Part shown: positions 42,814 through 53,049 of the stretch, piece after piece
Layout of the letters: the number at the start of each line of letters is the position of its first letter
Numbering within the stretch: the first letter of the stretch is position 1
NCBI GenBank assembly: GCA_963576735.1
Contig: OY755177.1
Coordinates: forward strand, 8,990,001-9,054,000
DNA length: 64,000 bases
From: Bedellia somnulentella
Taxonomy: Eukaryota; Arthropoda; Insecta; Lepidoptera; Bedelliidae
Reading direction: 5' to 3'
Notes under the pieces: model-generated
The model's input: only the letters and a program-made list of their open reading frames with translations
The model's database searches: none
What the model was told of the DNA's origin: nothing
Position numbers and translations under genes: made by a program

Positions 42814-44933
42814 ATAGAAATGCCATGCGGGCCTACCTTAGGGCCTCAGGATCAAGAACTGGGCGGACGGGTTATCGGGCAGCAATGTTCCGCGAATTTC
42901 AGCGGCTGGAGCCCAATTTGACCGTCACAGAACAAAACCTGGCGGATCGAGTTCGGTACATACAGCGCTCAGAACTTTTTAGCACTACCGAACTCGAACA
43001 ATTGCGACGCGAGGCTGTTCCCCCGCTAGACGAAGAGCCACCTTTGCAGGTTCTCCCTCCAGTCCCTGAACGGGAAGTACGGAGGGAGCCAATTGCTAAC
43101 CTGCCGGATGTGGGTGGTGCGGAAAGCGATTGGGGAACAGTCTCCCTGGATTTGGATTTGGTGAGGAGCGCACTCGAAGAGACGATCCTGGAATATCGCC
43201 AAGTGCCTCTCGAAAGGAGGCCAAGGCTACCCCGAGTTCCTCTCAGCATCAAGGTTCGGGATGTCGTTGAGGCCGTCAATAACATGCTGCCCGCATTTTT
43301 AGAGAGCAGCATGGACCTTTGGGATACGGATTCAATTCTCTTTGGCGCCGCAATGACAGTTTGTCAATTTGTCGGCGTCAGGATGCCGCCAACAAAAGCT
43401 GGTGGCTCCCGCCAGGCTGGCAGTACTAGTCCCAGGACTAGAACTAGACCAGCCTGGATGAGGCGGAATGAAAGCCGTTTCACAAGGGCCAGGGTCCTCA
43501 TTGGCAAACTGACCAGCTTCAGATCAGGCAACAATAGGCCGAGGGTGGTGCGCTTCGTCAGGGAGGCATTCCCTGGTGAGAATGTCTTTGACAACTCACC
43601 GGAGTTTGCCTGTAGACTGGTGGAGCGCATCGATGATCTGAAGCAGAAGATCGCTGCTTGGGGTAAGCGAATTAGGCGATATTCTGAAAGAGTAAAGAGG
43701 TACCAACAGAATCGTCTCTTCATGAGTGACCAGAAGAAGTTCTACAGAACTTTGGAGCGTCCCGATGTGGTTTCGACGGGTCAGCGACCGGAAAAAGCCG
43801 ACGTGGTTACCTTTTGGCGTGGGCTTTGGTCGCTGCCTGTTAATCACGAAGAGGGCCGATGGTTTGAGGCGGTCGAGGGAGCGTGCGAGCCCATAGCGCC
43901 GATGAACCCCGTCAACATATCCGAGGAGGATGTGGTGGCTGCGATCCGTAAGGCTCCGAACTGGACAAGTCCAGGGCCGGACGGATTGCACCATTACTGG
44001 TTGAAGGGGTTCACGCGCTGTCACGCTACTCTCGCCCGTCAGTTCCAAAGCGCCCTCGAGAGTGGGACACTCCCGAACTTCTTAACTACTGGGGTCACTC
44101 ATTTAGCTCCAAAGAGCGATGCTACCGCGGATCCATCACAATACCGCCCTATTACTTGTCTTTGTACAATTTACAAGACCTTGACATCCGTTCTGAGCTC
44201 CAAAATTACTCAACACATTGTTGATAACAATGTGATCTCTGGAGCTCAGAACGGATGTAGGGGCGGTAGTCGCGGTAGCAAGGAGCTGCTCCTCATCGAC
44301 GCAGTCGTAGGCCAACTGGTCAAACGCAACCGTCGGAACTTCTCCGCCGGCTGGATAGACTACAGGAAGGCGTTCGATTCGGTACCTCATTCATGGCTCA
44401 TGAGGGTCCTCGAGCTGTACAAAATTGAAAGTACAGTTCGACACTTCCTCGGGCAGTGTATGAGGTGCTGGAGAACGATCCTTAGTTTAGACGGTCAGCG
44501 GATGACGGACGCGGATGACCAAATTGATATAAGGCGAGGGATTTTCCAGGGCGATTGCCTGAGTCCAGTTTGGTTTTGCTTGGCCCTGAATCCTCTAAGT
44601 ACACTCTTGGAGAATTCAGGGACGGGCTTTCAGTTTCGGAGAGGCGGACCACGCTTGCCTCATCTCCTTTACATGGATGACCTGAAGCTTTACGCCCCCA
44701 CGGCTGACAGATTGGCGGAGCTACTGACGATCACTAACGATTTCAGTGGTTCCGTCAAGATGGAGCTCGGGGTCGATAAGTGTGCGGTCATTCATGTTGA
44801 GAAGGGGCATGTCGTGCACTCTGATGGTGTCGATGTCGGCACCAATCATTTGAGGGCACTCTCCGAGGCTGAAACATACCGGTATCTGGGCATGTCACAA
44901 ACCATCGGTGTGAAGGTGGCAGACGTGACGTGA
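42810..44933 (+). CDS. Dong-like copy 5: main ORF, N-terminal region and RT
   Basis: 707 codons, the most complete N-terminus in the window. Residues 1-250 are specific to this copy (start NRNAMRAYLRASG; LTVTEQNLADRVRYIQRSEL; acidic/proline stretch; FTRARVLIGKLTSF; AFPGENVFDNSPEFACRL). Then come RRYSERVKRYQQ, the SPGPDGLHHYWL motif, QYRPITCL, AGWIDYRKAFDSVPHSW, FQGDCLSPVWF and YMDD. The frame ends at VADVT because of the same acgtg duplication found in copy 4. The finger and endonuclease follow in later frames. It would supply RNA binding and reverse transcription for target-primed insertion at TAA repeats. Confidence 0.85.
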   Translation: MNRNAMRAYLRASGSRTGRTGYRAAMFREFQRLEPNLTVTEQNLADRVRYIQRSELFSTTELEQLRREAVPPLDEEPPLQVLPPVPEREVRREPIANLPDVGGAESDWGTVSLDLDLVRSALEETILEYRQVPLERRPRLPRVPLSIKVRDVVEAVNNMLPAFLESSMDLWDTDSILFGAAMTVCQFVGVRMPPTKAGGSRQAGSTSPRTRTRPAWMRRNESRFTRARVLIGKLTSFRSGNNRPRVVRFVREAFPGENVFDNSPEFACRLVERIDDLKQKIAAWGKRIRRYSERVKRYQQNRLFMSDQKKFYRTLERPDVVSTGQRPEKADVVTFWRGLWSLPVNHEEGRWFEAVEGACEPIAPMNPVNISEEDVVAAIRKAPNWTSPGPDGLHHYWLKGFTRCHATLARQFQSALESGTLPNFLTTGVTHLAPKSDATADPSQYRPITCLCTIYKTLTSVLSSKITQHIVDNNVISGAQNGCRGGSRGSKELLLIDAVVGQLVKRNRRNFSAGWIDYRKAFDSVPHSWLMRVLELYKIESTVRHFLGQCMRCWRTILSLDGQRMTDADDQIDIRRGIFQGDCLSPVWFCLALNPLSTLLENSGTGFQFRRGGPRLPHLLYMDDLKLYAPTADRLAELLTITNDFSGSVKMELGVDKCAVIHVEKGHVVHSDGVDVGTNHLRALSEAETYRYLGMSQTIGVKVADVT

Positions 44934-46119
44934 AACAGGGTGTTTGCGAGGAGTTTTATGAACGCCTGAAAAGTGTGCTTAATAGCTACTTGTCAGGCGT
45001 TAATAAGATCCGAGCCATTAACTCCTGGGTCATGCCTGTACTGATGTACACGTTTGGCGTGCTCAGATGGACTCAGACCGAACTCGAATGCATCATCCGA
45101 GTTCGTCGGTTATGAGATTGTATATCCCGCGGAAGTGTGGTGGTCGAGGCCTCTTGAGTGCCAAAACCATGCACAACCGTGAGGTATGCAACCTCAGAAA
45201 CTATTTTTTGACGATGACGGATGATAGTATTCGGGGAGAGGTGGTCGCTAGTGATAAAGGACTGACTCCCTTATCGTTGGCCACACAGGATTGGCGAACC
45301 CCGGAGGTACTTAGCACCTCTGATCGGGAGTCCGTATGGAAAGAGAAGGAGCTGCACGGGAGGTTTAACAAGGTACTTCACGAACCTTTCGTGGACCGTA
45401 AAGCCTCCCTGCATTGGCTGCGTTTCGGGGACCTCTTTGGGGAAACCGAAGGTTTTGTCTGTGCAATACAAGACCAGGTTATCAAGACGCGGAACTATCG
45501 GAGATACATCCTAAAGGACGGTACCACAGACGTTTGTCGAGCATGTGGCCGTCCCGGAGAGTCACTTAGGCATGTTGTTTCCGGTTGTTCGGCTCTTGCT
45601 AACACTGAGTACTTGCACAGACACAACCAAGCAGCCAAAATCCTGCATCAGGAGCTCGCTCTGAAATACGGACTCTTGCAACAGAGGCTGCCGTATTACA
45701 AGTATCTGCCGGAGCCAATCCTAGAAAACGACCGTGCCAAAATCTATTGGGACCGATCCGTTATCACGGACAGGACTATTCTAGCGAATAAGCCTGATAT
45801 CGTGGTATGGGATCGGTCGCAGTCGAGGGTATTTCTAGTGGATGTCACTATCCCTCATGACGAGGGTCTCGTGAAAGCCGAAACCGAGAAGCGTCGGAAA
45901 TATCTCGATCTGGCCCACGAGATCACCGACATGTGGGGTGTGACTTCGACAGAAATAATCCCAATTGTTTTGTCCGCGAACGGGTTAATTCCAACCAGCC
46001 TCGCGACCAACTTAAGGCGGTTGGATTTCTGCGGCGTGTCGGTTCCAGCACAAATGCAGAAGGCGGTGCTGCTCGATACGGCTCGGATCGTTCGTCGGTT
46101 CTTGAACCTGAGCCCCTGA
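44934..46119 (+). pseudogene. Dong-like copy 5: thumb, finger, endonuclease (frame-shifted)
   Basis: Continues after the duplication as KQGVCEEFYERLKSVLNSYL up to 45085, where a 43-bp deletion (ends share tcga) shifts the frame again. It then runs from MHHPSSSVMRLYIPRK through CRACGRPGESLRHVVSGC, KPDIVVWD and VDVTIPHDEG to the stop at 46117-46119. Two indels separate it from the RT frame, so this copy is not functional as it stands. Confidence 0.85.
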
Positions 46120-46221
46120 CCCCGACCGACTGTTCTTTTGTCGGGGAGTACCGCCTCTCCTATTTAAAATTATATTTTCTTTTTCGGCCATGGGAGAGGC
46201 GAGGAACTTAAATTCATGCTC

Positions 46222-46235
46222 AAAATAATAATAAA
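46222..46235 (+). repeat. (AAT)n junction, copies 5/6
   Basis: aaaataataataaat before copy 6. Confidence 0.85.
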
Positions 46236-46237
46236 TA

Positions 46238-46888
46238 CAAGACCAGGTTATCAAGACGCGGAACTATCGGAAATACATCCTAAAGGACGGTACCACAGAC
46301 ATCTGTCGAGCATGTGGCCGTCCCGGAGAGTCACTTAGGCATGTTATTTCCGGTTGTTCGGCTCTTGCTAACACTGAGTACTTGCACAGACACAACCAAG
46401 CAGCCAAAATCCTGCATCAGGAGCTCGCTCTGAAATACGGACTCTTGCAACAGAGGCTGCCGTATTACAAGTATCTGCCGGAGCCAATCCTAGAAAACGA
46501 CCGTGCCAAAATCTATTGGGACCGATCCGTTATCACGGACAGGACTATTCTAGCGAATAAGCCTGATATCGTGGTATGGGATCGGTCGCAGTCGAGGGTA
46601 TTTCTAGTGGATGTCACTATCCCTCATGACGAGGGTCTCGTGAAAGCCGACACCGAGAAGCGTCGGAAATATCTCGATCTGGCCCACGAGATCACCGACA
46701 TGTGGGGTGTGACTTCGACAGAAATAATCCCAATTGTTTTGTCCGCGAACGGGTTAATTCCAACCAGCCTCGCGACCAACTTGAGGCGGTTGGATTTCTG
46801 TGGCGTGTCGGTTCCAGCACAAATGCAGAAAGCGGTGCTGCTCGATACGGCTCGGATCGTCCGTCGGTTCTTGAACCTGACTCCCTGA
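46238..46888 (+). pseudogene. Dong-like copy 6: finger plus endonuclease
   Basis: An open frame of 216 codons from QDQVIKTRNYRKYIL through the CCHC finger and the nuclease (KPDIVVWD, VDVTIPHDEG, KADTEKRRKY) to RRFLNLTP. It has no start codon of its own because it is 5'-truncated. The A-to-C change giving KADTEK is shared with copy 4. Confidence 0.85.
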
Positions 46889-46992
46889 CCCCGACCGACT
46901 GTGCTTTTGTTGGGGAGTACCGCCTCTCCCATTTAAAATTTATATTTTCTTTTTCGGCCATGGGAGAGGCGAGGAACTAAAAATCAGGCCTA

Positions 46993-47005
46993 AAATAATA
47001 ATAAT
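46993..47005 (+). repeat. (AAT)n at the right end of the array
   Basis: aataataataat runs straight into 'ctttatttacaattaaaac', the inverted tail of the minus-strand LINE. Confidence 0.85.
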
Positions 47006-47205
47006 CTTTATTTACAATTAAAACCTAATACAGTCATAGCTAGAGCACTACAAAATAATTGGATTTACATTTGAAGGAAGTTAGTATACACATAGGTGGA
47101 CATTGATGCCATAATAGGTCGAACCTGTGGCATGGACATCAATATTACAAAATTTTATTTTTTCGTTAACTAATACAAATCGTGTTGTACTCTAGTACAA
47201 TAGTA

Positions 47206-47295
47206 TGTGAGTGTGTGTGTGTGTGTGTGTGTGTATGTTTGTGTGTGTGTGTATTTGTATGTGAGCCGCGTGCGTGTATGTGTGCGTGTGTGAGG
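47206..47295. repeat. GT-rich microsatellite
   Basis: (TG)n with interruptions, inside the 3' UTR of the LINE. Confidence 0.9.
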
Positions 47296-47331
47296 AGAGG
47301 TTATATGGGTGATTGAGCTTTTGTGCGCGAT

Positions 47332-48874
47332 TCATCTAATGTAGGTTAGAAGCAACTCTGATTCATCGTAGCTCTTCGTTTTGAGCCAGTCTGACACTTT
47401 TCTTTTATAATTAAACGAGGATAGTTCGGCACACGAAAATTCTCGATTTACTTTGTTGTACAGGAATGGACCCAAGAAACAAAAGAAACGATTGGAGAAG
47501 TGAGTTTTAAGTCGAATTGGGGGTGCAAGAAGGGGGTATCGAGAGCACCGAGGGGTGAGAGGTGGCTGAGGAGATGTTAAGGAGTGCTGTTTAATTAATA
47601 TCTGGAGTATGAAGAGTTGACGAACCGTCAGTAATCCACAATTTTGGTACAGTTCGTAAGTAGGGAACATTCTAGGTCTAAAGTTGATTATTTTTAGGAC
47701 AGCTCTTTGGGCGCGTTCTAAGGTAATAAGATGAGATTTGGCGGCACCTCCCCATGAGGAGATGCAGTATGTCAGAATAGACTGACATAGCGCCAAGTAA
47801 ATAGCCTTAAGAAGGTCTTGATCAGTCACTTTGCGGAGCTTGCCAAAGACATACATAAGCTTTCTTACCCTAGAGACAAGATGGGATACATGGTGTGCGA
47901 AACTGAGTTTGTAGTCTATTCTAATGCCAAGGTAGCGAATCACTTTGACCCTCTCAATACAGGGACATGAGCAATTGTTGGACAAATAACTATGAAAACA
48001 ATCAATACGGATCTCGTAGGTGTCCGGAGGTGGTTGGGTTTTGTCTGTGATTGAGAAGGTCATGTACTTGGTCTTTGACGTATTCAGTGAGAGTCTATTT
48101 TTAGATAGCCAATTTAAGACCTTATTGAATCCAATTTGAGCAGCATTGTAAACTACGTCCCAAGAGGCACCAGTAAAGGTTATGACGGTATCGTCCGCGA
48201 AAGACACTAGTTGACCATTGCTCACTTCAATATTGCACAAATCATTTATATAGATTAAGAAGAGCAATGGCCCCAGTATACTTCCTTGGGGACTCCGTAT
48301 ATAACAGGTAGAGCCTCAGTTGGGTACCACGAATTCCCAACGTCTCCATCTTACGCAAGAGGATTGGAATCGACGTACAGTCAAACGCTTTGGCAAGATC
48401 GAGGAAAATTGACAAAGCTCTTTTTCCTTTATCTAAACTAACAACAATTTGGTCAGTTAGTTTATGTACTGCATCTGAAGTAGATCTCCCACGACGGAAA
48501 CCATATTGGTTCTTGGAAAGGAGTTTCTTATCCTCTAGATATGTAGTTAGACGGGAATTTATTAGGCTCTCCATAATTTTAGATAGGGAGGGCAGAATGG
48601 AAATAGGGCGATAATTATTAACATTTGATTTATCCCCTGACTTGTGAATTGGGTATACTACAGCTTTTTTTAAATAATCGGGAAAGACGCCAAGGTGGAA
48701 GCAGAGATTAAATATGTGCGTTAGAGAAGGGATCATTATAGTTTTAAAACGCTTAATTATTAGGGGAGATATACCGTCCCACCCCACAGCACAATCCACC
48801 TTTAAAGAATCAATGACCTTTCCAACCTCGGTATAATCGGTATCAAGTAGGACACTAGACTTCTTATTTATCAA
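47332..48874 (-). pseudogene. LINE ORF2 reverse transcriptase, broken
   Basis: The first frame (48874-48242) reads GWDGISPLIIKRF, HKSGDKSNVNNYRPISILPS, YGFRRGRSTSDAV and FLDLAKAFDC. The second (48267-47332) starts at LLFLIYINDL and has SFADDTVITF, NWLSKNRLSLNTSKTKYM, VIRYLGIRIDYKL and a C-terminal thumb. Between them part of the palm is deleted and one C is missing in the GVPQGS codons, causing the shift. The FADD active site remains. The endonuclease is absent through 5' truncation. Confidence 0.8.
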
Positions 48875-48880
48875 AATAAT

Positions 48881-49379
48881 AGAAAAAATCGTGTCTTAAA
48901 TGTACATTCCTTAGTAATAAATCAATAAAACTGAAAATTACAAACAAGTGGTGTATGCGTTGTATATATTAAATATATTAACGCACTTGTTATTACCGTC
49001 GTTTTAAAACAACAATAAATATCTATAAAATACGAAAAATAATCATGTCTTTTCAAGGGTAAGTACAATATCATTTGAATATACCTAATATTGGCCTGAA
49101 GTTACATTTAACTTGTTGTTATAACGTAAACTACGTTATAACAACAAGTTATGCAGGAAAATATTATGCCTTACAATTAACATTTTGGTACCTTTTTTGT
49201 CGAGAAAAGTAGGTGTTGTTTATAAACGACGATCGTAAAATGAACTACCTTACCTACTTATGCAGTGAGGATGAGGACGGTGCATAGAAATACATTCTTC
49301 CTACTTGAAATCTTTTGTGTTACCTACGCTTTTATTGTTTTATCTGTGTTTTTGAAGTAGGTATTTCTTATTATTACAG
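48881..49379. other. No gene; perfect hairpin
   Basis: 49110-49128 and 49132-49150 are perfect 19-base inverted arms (aacttgttgttataacgta) with loop aac. Otherwise nothing recognised. Confidence 0.7.
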
Positions 49380-50210
49380 ATCTCGTTTCCACTCTTTGAG
49401 GCTTCATGAAATCGTTGAAGAATTGGAGAAGGACGATGACGGTCCTTTGCCAGATTCCATCGTAATACTTCCTCCAGATAATTGTAACGGTAATGTGACC
49501 GATTTGGAAGAGTTTAAAAATAGAGGTTTTAGAGCTACTGGTACAATAAGGGAGAACCGAACTAGTAAGTGTCCTTTACCCCCAACAAAGAGATGCAAAA
49601 AACTGAGAGGGGGTCTTTTCAGTACAAATCTTCTAGGGCAGAAGAAATTGTCGTGTGCAAATGGAACGACAACAGTGTGGTGACTGTTGCTTCCAATTCT
49701 CAAAAAGTATTGCCTCCGTCAAAAGTCAAACGTTTCTCTCAAAAAGAAAAGAAATTAATCCATGTTGATTAGCCGGCCCTAATAAAGTCCTATAATGAAA
49801 ATATGGGGGGCGTAGACAGGTCTGATCAAAATATTGGGCCCTATAGGACTTCAATTAGGGGCAAGAAATGGTATTTCTCTTTATTTTCTCACTGTATCGA
49901 TATGGCACTGCACAATGCCTGGCAGCTGTATAAAAACGACGGTGGTGAATACGATCATCTAAAGTTCAGAAGAAGTGTGTCATGTGGTTTACTGGAGACA
50001 TACAGAAAAAACAGATCATCGTATGCCAGGTCGGGCTTCCGGTAGTTTACATGAATCTTCACGATATGATAACATAGGACATATCGTAACATATCGCCCT
50101 AAACAACTGCGTTGTGGATATTGTCACAAACATGCCATTTTTTTTGCGTAAAATGTAACGTCACGTTGCACCCCAGAGATTGTTTTGCAGCCTATCATAA
50201 GCAATGTTAA
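49380..50210 (+). pseudogene. piggyBac-like transposase, C-terminal half
   Basis: Frame 1 includes RGFRATGTIRENRTSKCPL; frame 2 continues SSRAEEIVVCKWNDNSVV, then (after a TAG at 49770-49772) PALIKSYNENMGGVDRSDQ, YRTSIRGKKWYFSLFSH and NAWQLYK. After a shift in a T-run near 50140 the cysteine-rich end reads CVKCNVTLHPRDCFAAYHKQ, with stop 50208-50210. These are the DDE-domain and C-terminal zinc-finger signatures of piggyBac transposases. Lesions: two frameshifts and one probable CAG-to-TAG. A GTGGGTTAA at about 50466 could be the right end plus TTAA target; no left end is seen. Confidence 0.8.
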
Positions 50211-51294
50211 AAGCGTACCTACATACATATGCATTATTCAATAAAAGAAGTACTTATATTGAAATATATTTTGTTTCAATCAACTCACCATGAACCCTTG
50301 CAACAGTAGTACATATTACTACCGTAGTTTTAAAAAAACACCATTTTCCGGCTTTCCCAGAAAATTCTATTTTTTTTTAGTATTTTTTTCTTAATCGTAG
50401 GCCATTAAACTGCCCCCAAACCAAAAATCAACTTATAAACTTAACTTTTTTTGTTTCCGTAACAAGTGGGTTAATAAGGTACTGTCTATGTCTAATAGTT
50501 ACGAGGTCTGTGTTTCTTAAACAAATGTCAAGTAAGACTAATGGGAAAAATACGCCATAGACAATGTCCTACTTTCGGTAAGACTATAAATCCTATTAGT
50601 CCTACTGGTAAGACTATCCAGTAAGACTACTGGGAATAGCCGTCAAATTCTGTTTGAATCCTATCATCATGTTTTGTAAACTTTTAATTTTAAATAATAT
50701 TTTTAACCTTTAAAAGTATGACAATATAAGCCCGATACAATAAATAGACTCCATAAAATATAATAAATCTGTGGCAGGTGTATGCAATGCATACATATTT
50801 TACATAAATAATATAAGCATGAATCTTTCTGATGAGTAACTTCCTGGTAATTGTTATGCACTTTTTAAAGATGTTGAAAATTAACAATCGTTTAATTTAA
50901 TTTTAACAAAAAATCTATACTAATAAATAAAGGAAAGAAAAATAAATTTTACACTACATAGTAGAAATTATGTTTTAGAATGAAACTTACCTTAAAAACA
51001 GTCACCAGTAAAAATAATTATACCTATATCACATCAATACAACACAATATAAACACTACATTTTTACACAAAATTTTAACCTTTTTGCTAATGGTAATAA
51101 AATATTTTGAGTCAAGAAACATACAGATTTAAAAAGTTTCTAAGTAAAAAGTGTGAAACTGTAATGAGAGCTGACGCGGCCGTTCAGCGGTGAAACGATG
51201 AAGTTTCGAAACGTACTGACGGATGAACGCGCTTGGTGACAAGTACCGCAGTAAACCTTTCGAGAGCTGCATTCAACAGAACAGACATACCTAA
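50211..51294. other. No gene; GTCTTAC-rich repeat copy 2 within
   Basis: 50520-50660 is the inverted counterpart of 35350-35500 ('ccagtaagactactgggaat'). 50919-50942 is a scrap of a foldback arm. The rest is unassigned. Confidence 0.55.
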
Positions 51295-51551
51295 ACATAC
51301 ATACATACATACATATTCTCACGCCGTTAGTTCCCATTGGGGTAGGCAGAGACTATCGATCGCCACTTTGTACGATCCTGGCAAACCTCTCTGGCTTCGT
51401 TTACATCCATCAATCTTTTCATACATGCTCTTTTATTCTTCATACTGCGGACACCTGCCTTTTTGAGCACATTTTCTATTTGATCCAAACGTGTCCTCCG
51501 AGGTCGTCCTCTACTAACATTACCTTCCACATTGGCTCTATATATTAAACA
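51295..51551 (-). pseudogene. RTE LINE 3' end with TATG tail
   Basis: The minus-strand frame reads YRANVEGNVSRGRPRRTRLD, KAGVRSMKNKRACMKRLMDV, then DRTKWRSIVSAYPNGN and a stop at 51327-51329. After the stop come (on the minus strand) cggcgtgagaatatgtatgt and further TATG units. It shows the intact RTE terminus and serves as reference for the SINE tail comparison. Confidence 0.85.
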
Positions 51552-52019
51552 TACCTAAAGCAAAACAAAATATAAGTGTAAACGTTAAAGTGATAACATA
51601 CATATTAACATAGTATTAGATTAGCATAAGAAGGGTAAAGACCCAGGACCCCTACTCGCATCAATTCCTAAAAATCTTTTATTTTATTTATTTATTTTTA
51701 TTTATTATACAAGGATCATCAACAGCAACACATATTATATAGTAAGTTAAAACAGTACAGTAAATAAGGCCAGTAACAGATGATCACAAGTTAAAATAAG
51801 ATACACACACAGTTAATGCAAAAGTAAAAAAATAAAATAAACTAAACTACCTAAAGACAAAATGAATAACAACAAAAAAAGAAAAAAAAAATGTAAAAAT
51901 GCTAAACAATTGAGAAAAGAATTAAATTAAAGAACAATGATAATTGATGATAGTTGAATGATAATGTGTGTGCTGTGTGTAATATGTGTTATTATGTTTA
52001 AAAAAAGATCTGTGCATTA
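51552..52019. other. Possible LINE 3' end, unassigned
   Basis: 51670-51735 is a (TTTA)n-rich tract followed by 'atacaaggatcatcaacagc', consistent with an inverted LINE 3' UTR and tail. No coding sequence. Confidence 0.35.
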
Positions 52020-52275
52020 GTGGCTTGTAAAAGCATAAGCCCATTTCTATTAAAGGAGTCGTAGGAGGTATCTTAGGGCTTTTAAGGAATTAAGGACGAT
52101 CCGGTTGAAAATAACTGGCCTAAATTCTTTATTATACAATCTTTGTTCTACTCAACCCTCAAAGGTTACTGAGTAATGTATGATTGTGATAATAATATGT
52201 TTTGATAGCTCTTCTGGCTACCAAGCCATGACTACCAAGCTTAGGATTTAAAACCATGAGTATGCGTATGTAAGT
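52020..52275 (+). repeat. SINE family A, highly diverged
   Basis: Order of blocks preserved ('agggcttttaaggaatta', 'gatccggttgaaaat', 'gctcttctggctaccaag', 'accatgagtatgcgtatgta') but with many changes. Confidence 0.45.
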
Positions 52276-52564
52276 ATCATTTTGAAACACTATTAGGTTG
52301 CGAGATGTTAGAAATAGTCAAACCTATTACTACCGCTCCCTGCTAACCCTTCCCATCAGGGACAAATACCAATAAAAGATAAATTTTGTTCTGATTCATT
52401 TCCAAAACCAAACTGATTTAAATATTATTTTCCTTCTTATGTAAATTAGTAAAACTGGTTGCAAATTTATTGCAATGTATCTTTTTCTGTAATAAATGTA
52501 GAAAATTTATATTATGGTCATACATTTTCATCATTAGCAAATGGCTCTACTTGCATTCACATAA

Positions 52565-52985
52565 TTCATACATACATACAACTCAAGGCCATAAATCCCA
52601 AAAAGGTGGAAGCCAGAGCTTCAGAGCTAGAAACTCCTCAGCCAAATTTAGAAATTGAAAAGATAAATAGATAATAAATAATAATAAATAAAAAACTCTT
52701 TATTGCACATCTCAAAAAAACAACAATTACAAAAAAAAGATCGGTGCAAAAGACAAAGTACAACTAGCGGTCTTATCACTGAGATCGATCTCTTCCAGAC
52801 AACCCATGAATGGAAAGATTTGCTGGATTAAAAACATGTTCGGTAGATGGCCAATAAATTAAACTGATTTGCTTAAAAACTAAAATTATGAAAAGATGGT
52901 AGGAATAAAGTATCGTTGGTGATAGGTCTCCAACTGCATCACCCAAAACCAATCAAAAAAGCTTCATAGCCTTAGTCGATTCGTA
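52565..52985 (-). repeat. SINE family A split by a LINE 3' end
   Basis: The tail part lies at 52565-52660 (catacatacaactcaaggcc) and the body at 52895-52985 ('tctccaactgcatcacccaa'). Between them, 52680-52890 starts (taa)n and 'aactctttattgcacatctc' and includes 'cgatctcttccagacaaccc', a Jockey-like 3' UTR also seen at 13262-13380. Confidence 0.6.
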
Positions 52986-53049
52986 CATACATAACTCATT
53001 TCATTACTCTTATATCACAAAATCTAACAATAAGACAAAAATAAACATG

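Larger units (their letters stand above)
36303..47005 (+). mobile_element. Head-to-tail array of six R4/Dong-like LINE copies
   Basis: Six same-strand copies of one element at about 36319-37189, 37190-39474, 39475-39748, 39749-42348, 42350-46234 and 46235-47005. Each ends with the same 3' UTR and an (AAT)n tract, and the next copy begins, at a different 5' truncation point, right after that tract. The copies are near-identical by eye and more GC-rich than the flanks. Family knowledge: R4-clade elements have a single long ORF with a C-terminal restriction-like endonuclease, and Dong of Bombyx sits in (TAA)n repeats. The array ends at the TAA tail of the minus-strand LINE at 47000-48880. Confidence 0.85.
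47000..48880 (-). mobile_element. 5'-truncated LINE with TAA tail (Jockey/CR1-like)
   Basis: The minus-strand element's 3' end is AATAAAG(ATT)n at about 47000. A 3' UTR with a GT-rich microsatellite (47206-47295) and two coding frames follow upstream. The 5' end is lost near 48880. Confidence 0.8.

Noticed and set aside
36865..47000. Minus-strand frames of 80-150 codons repeated across the Dong-like array
   Set aside because: They are antisense shadows of the GC-rich LINE coding sequence and recur only because the copies do.
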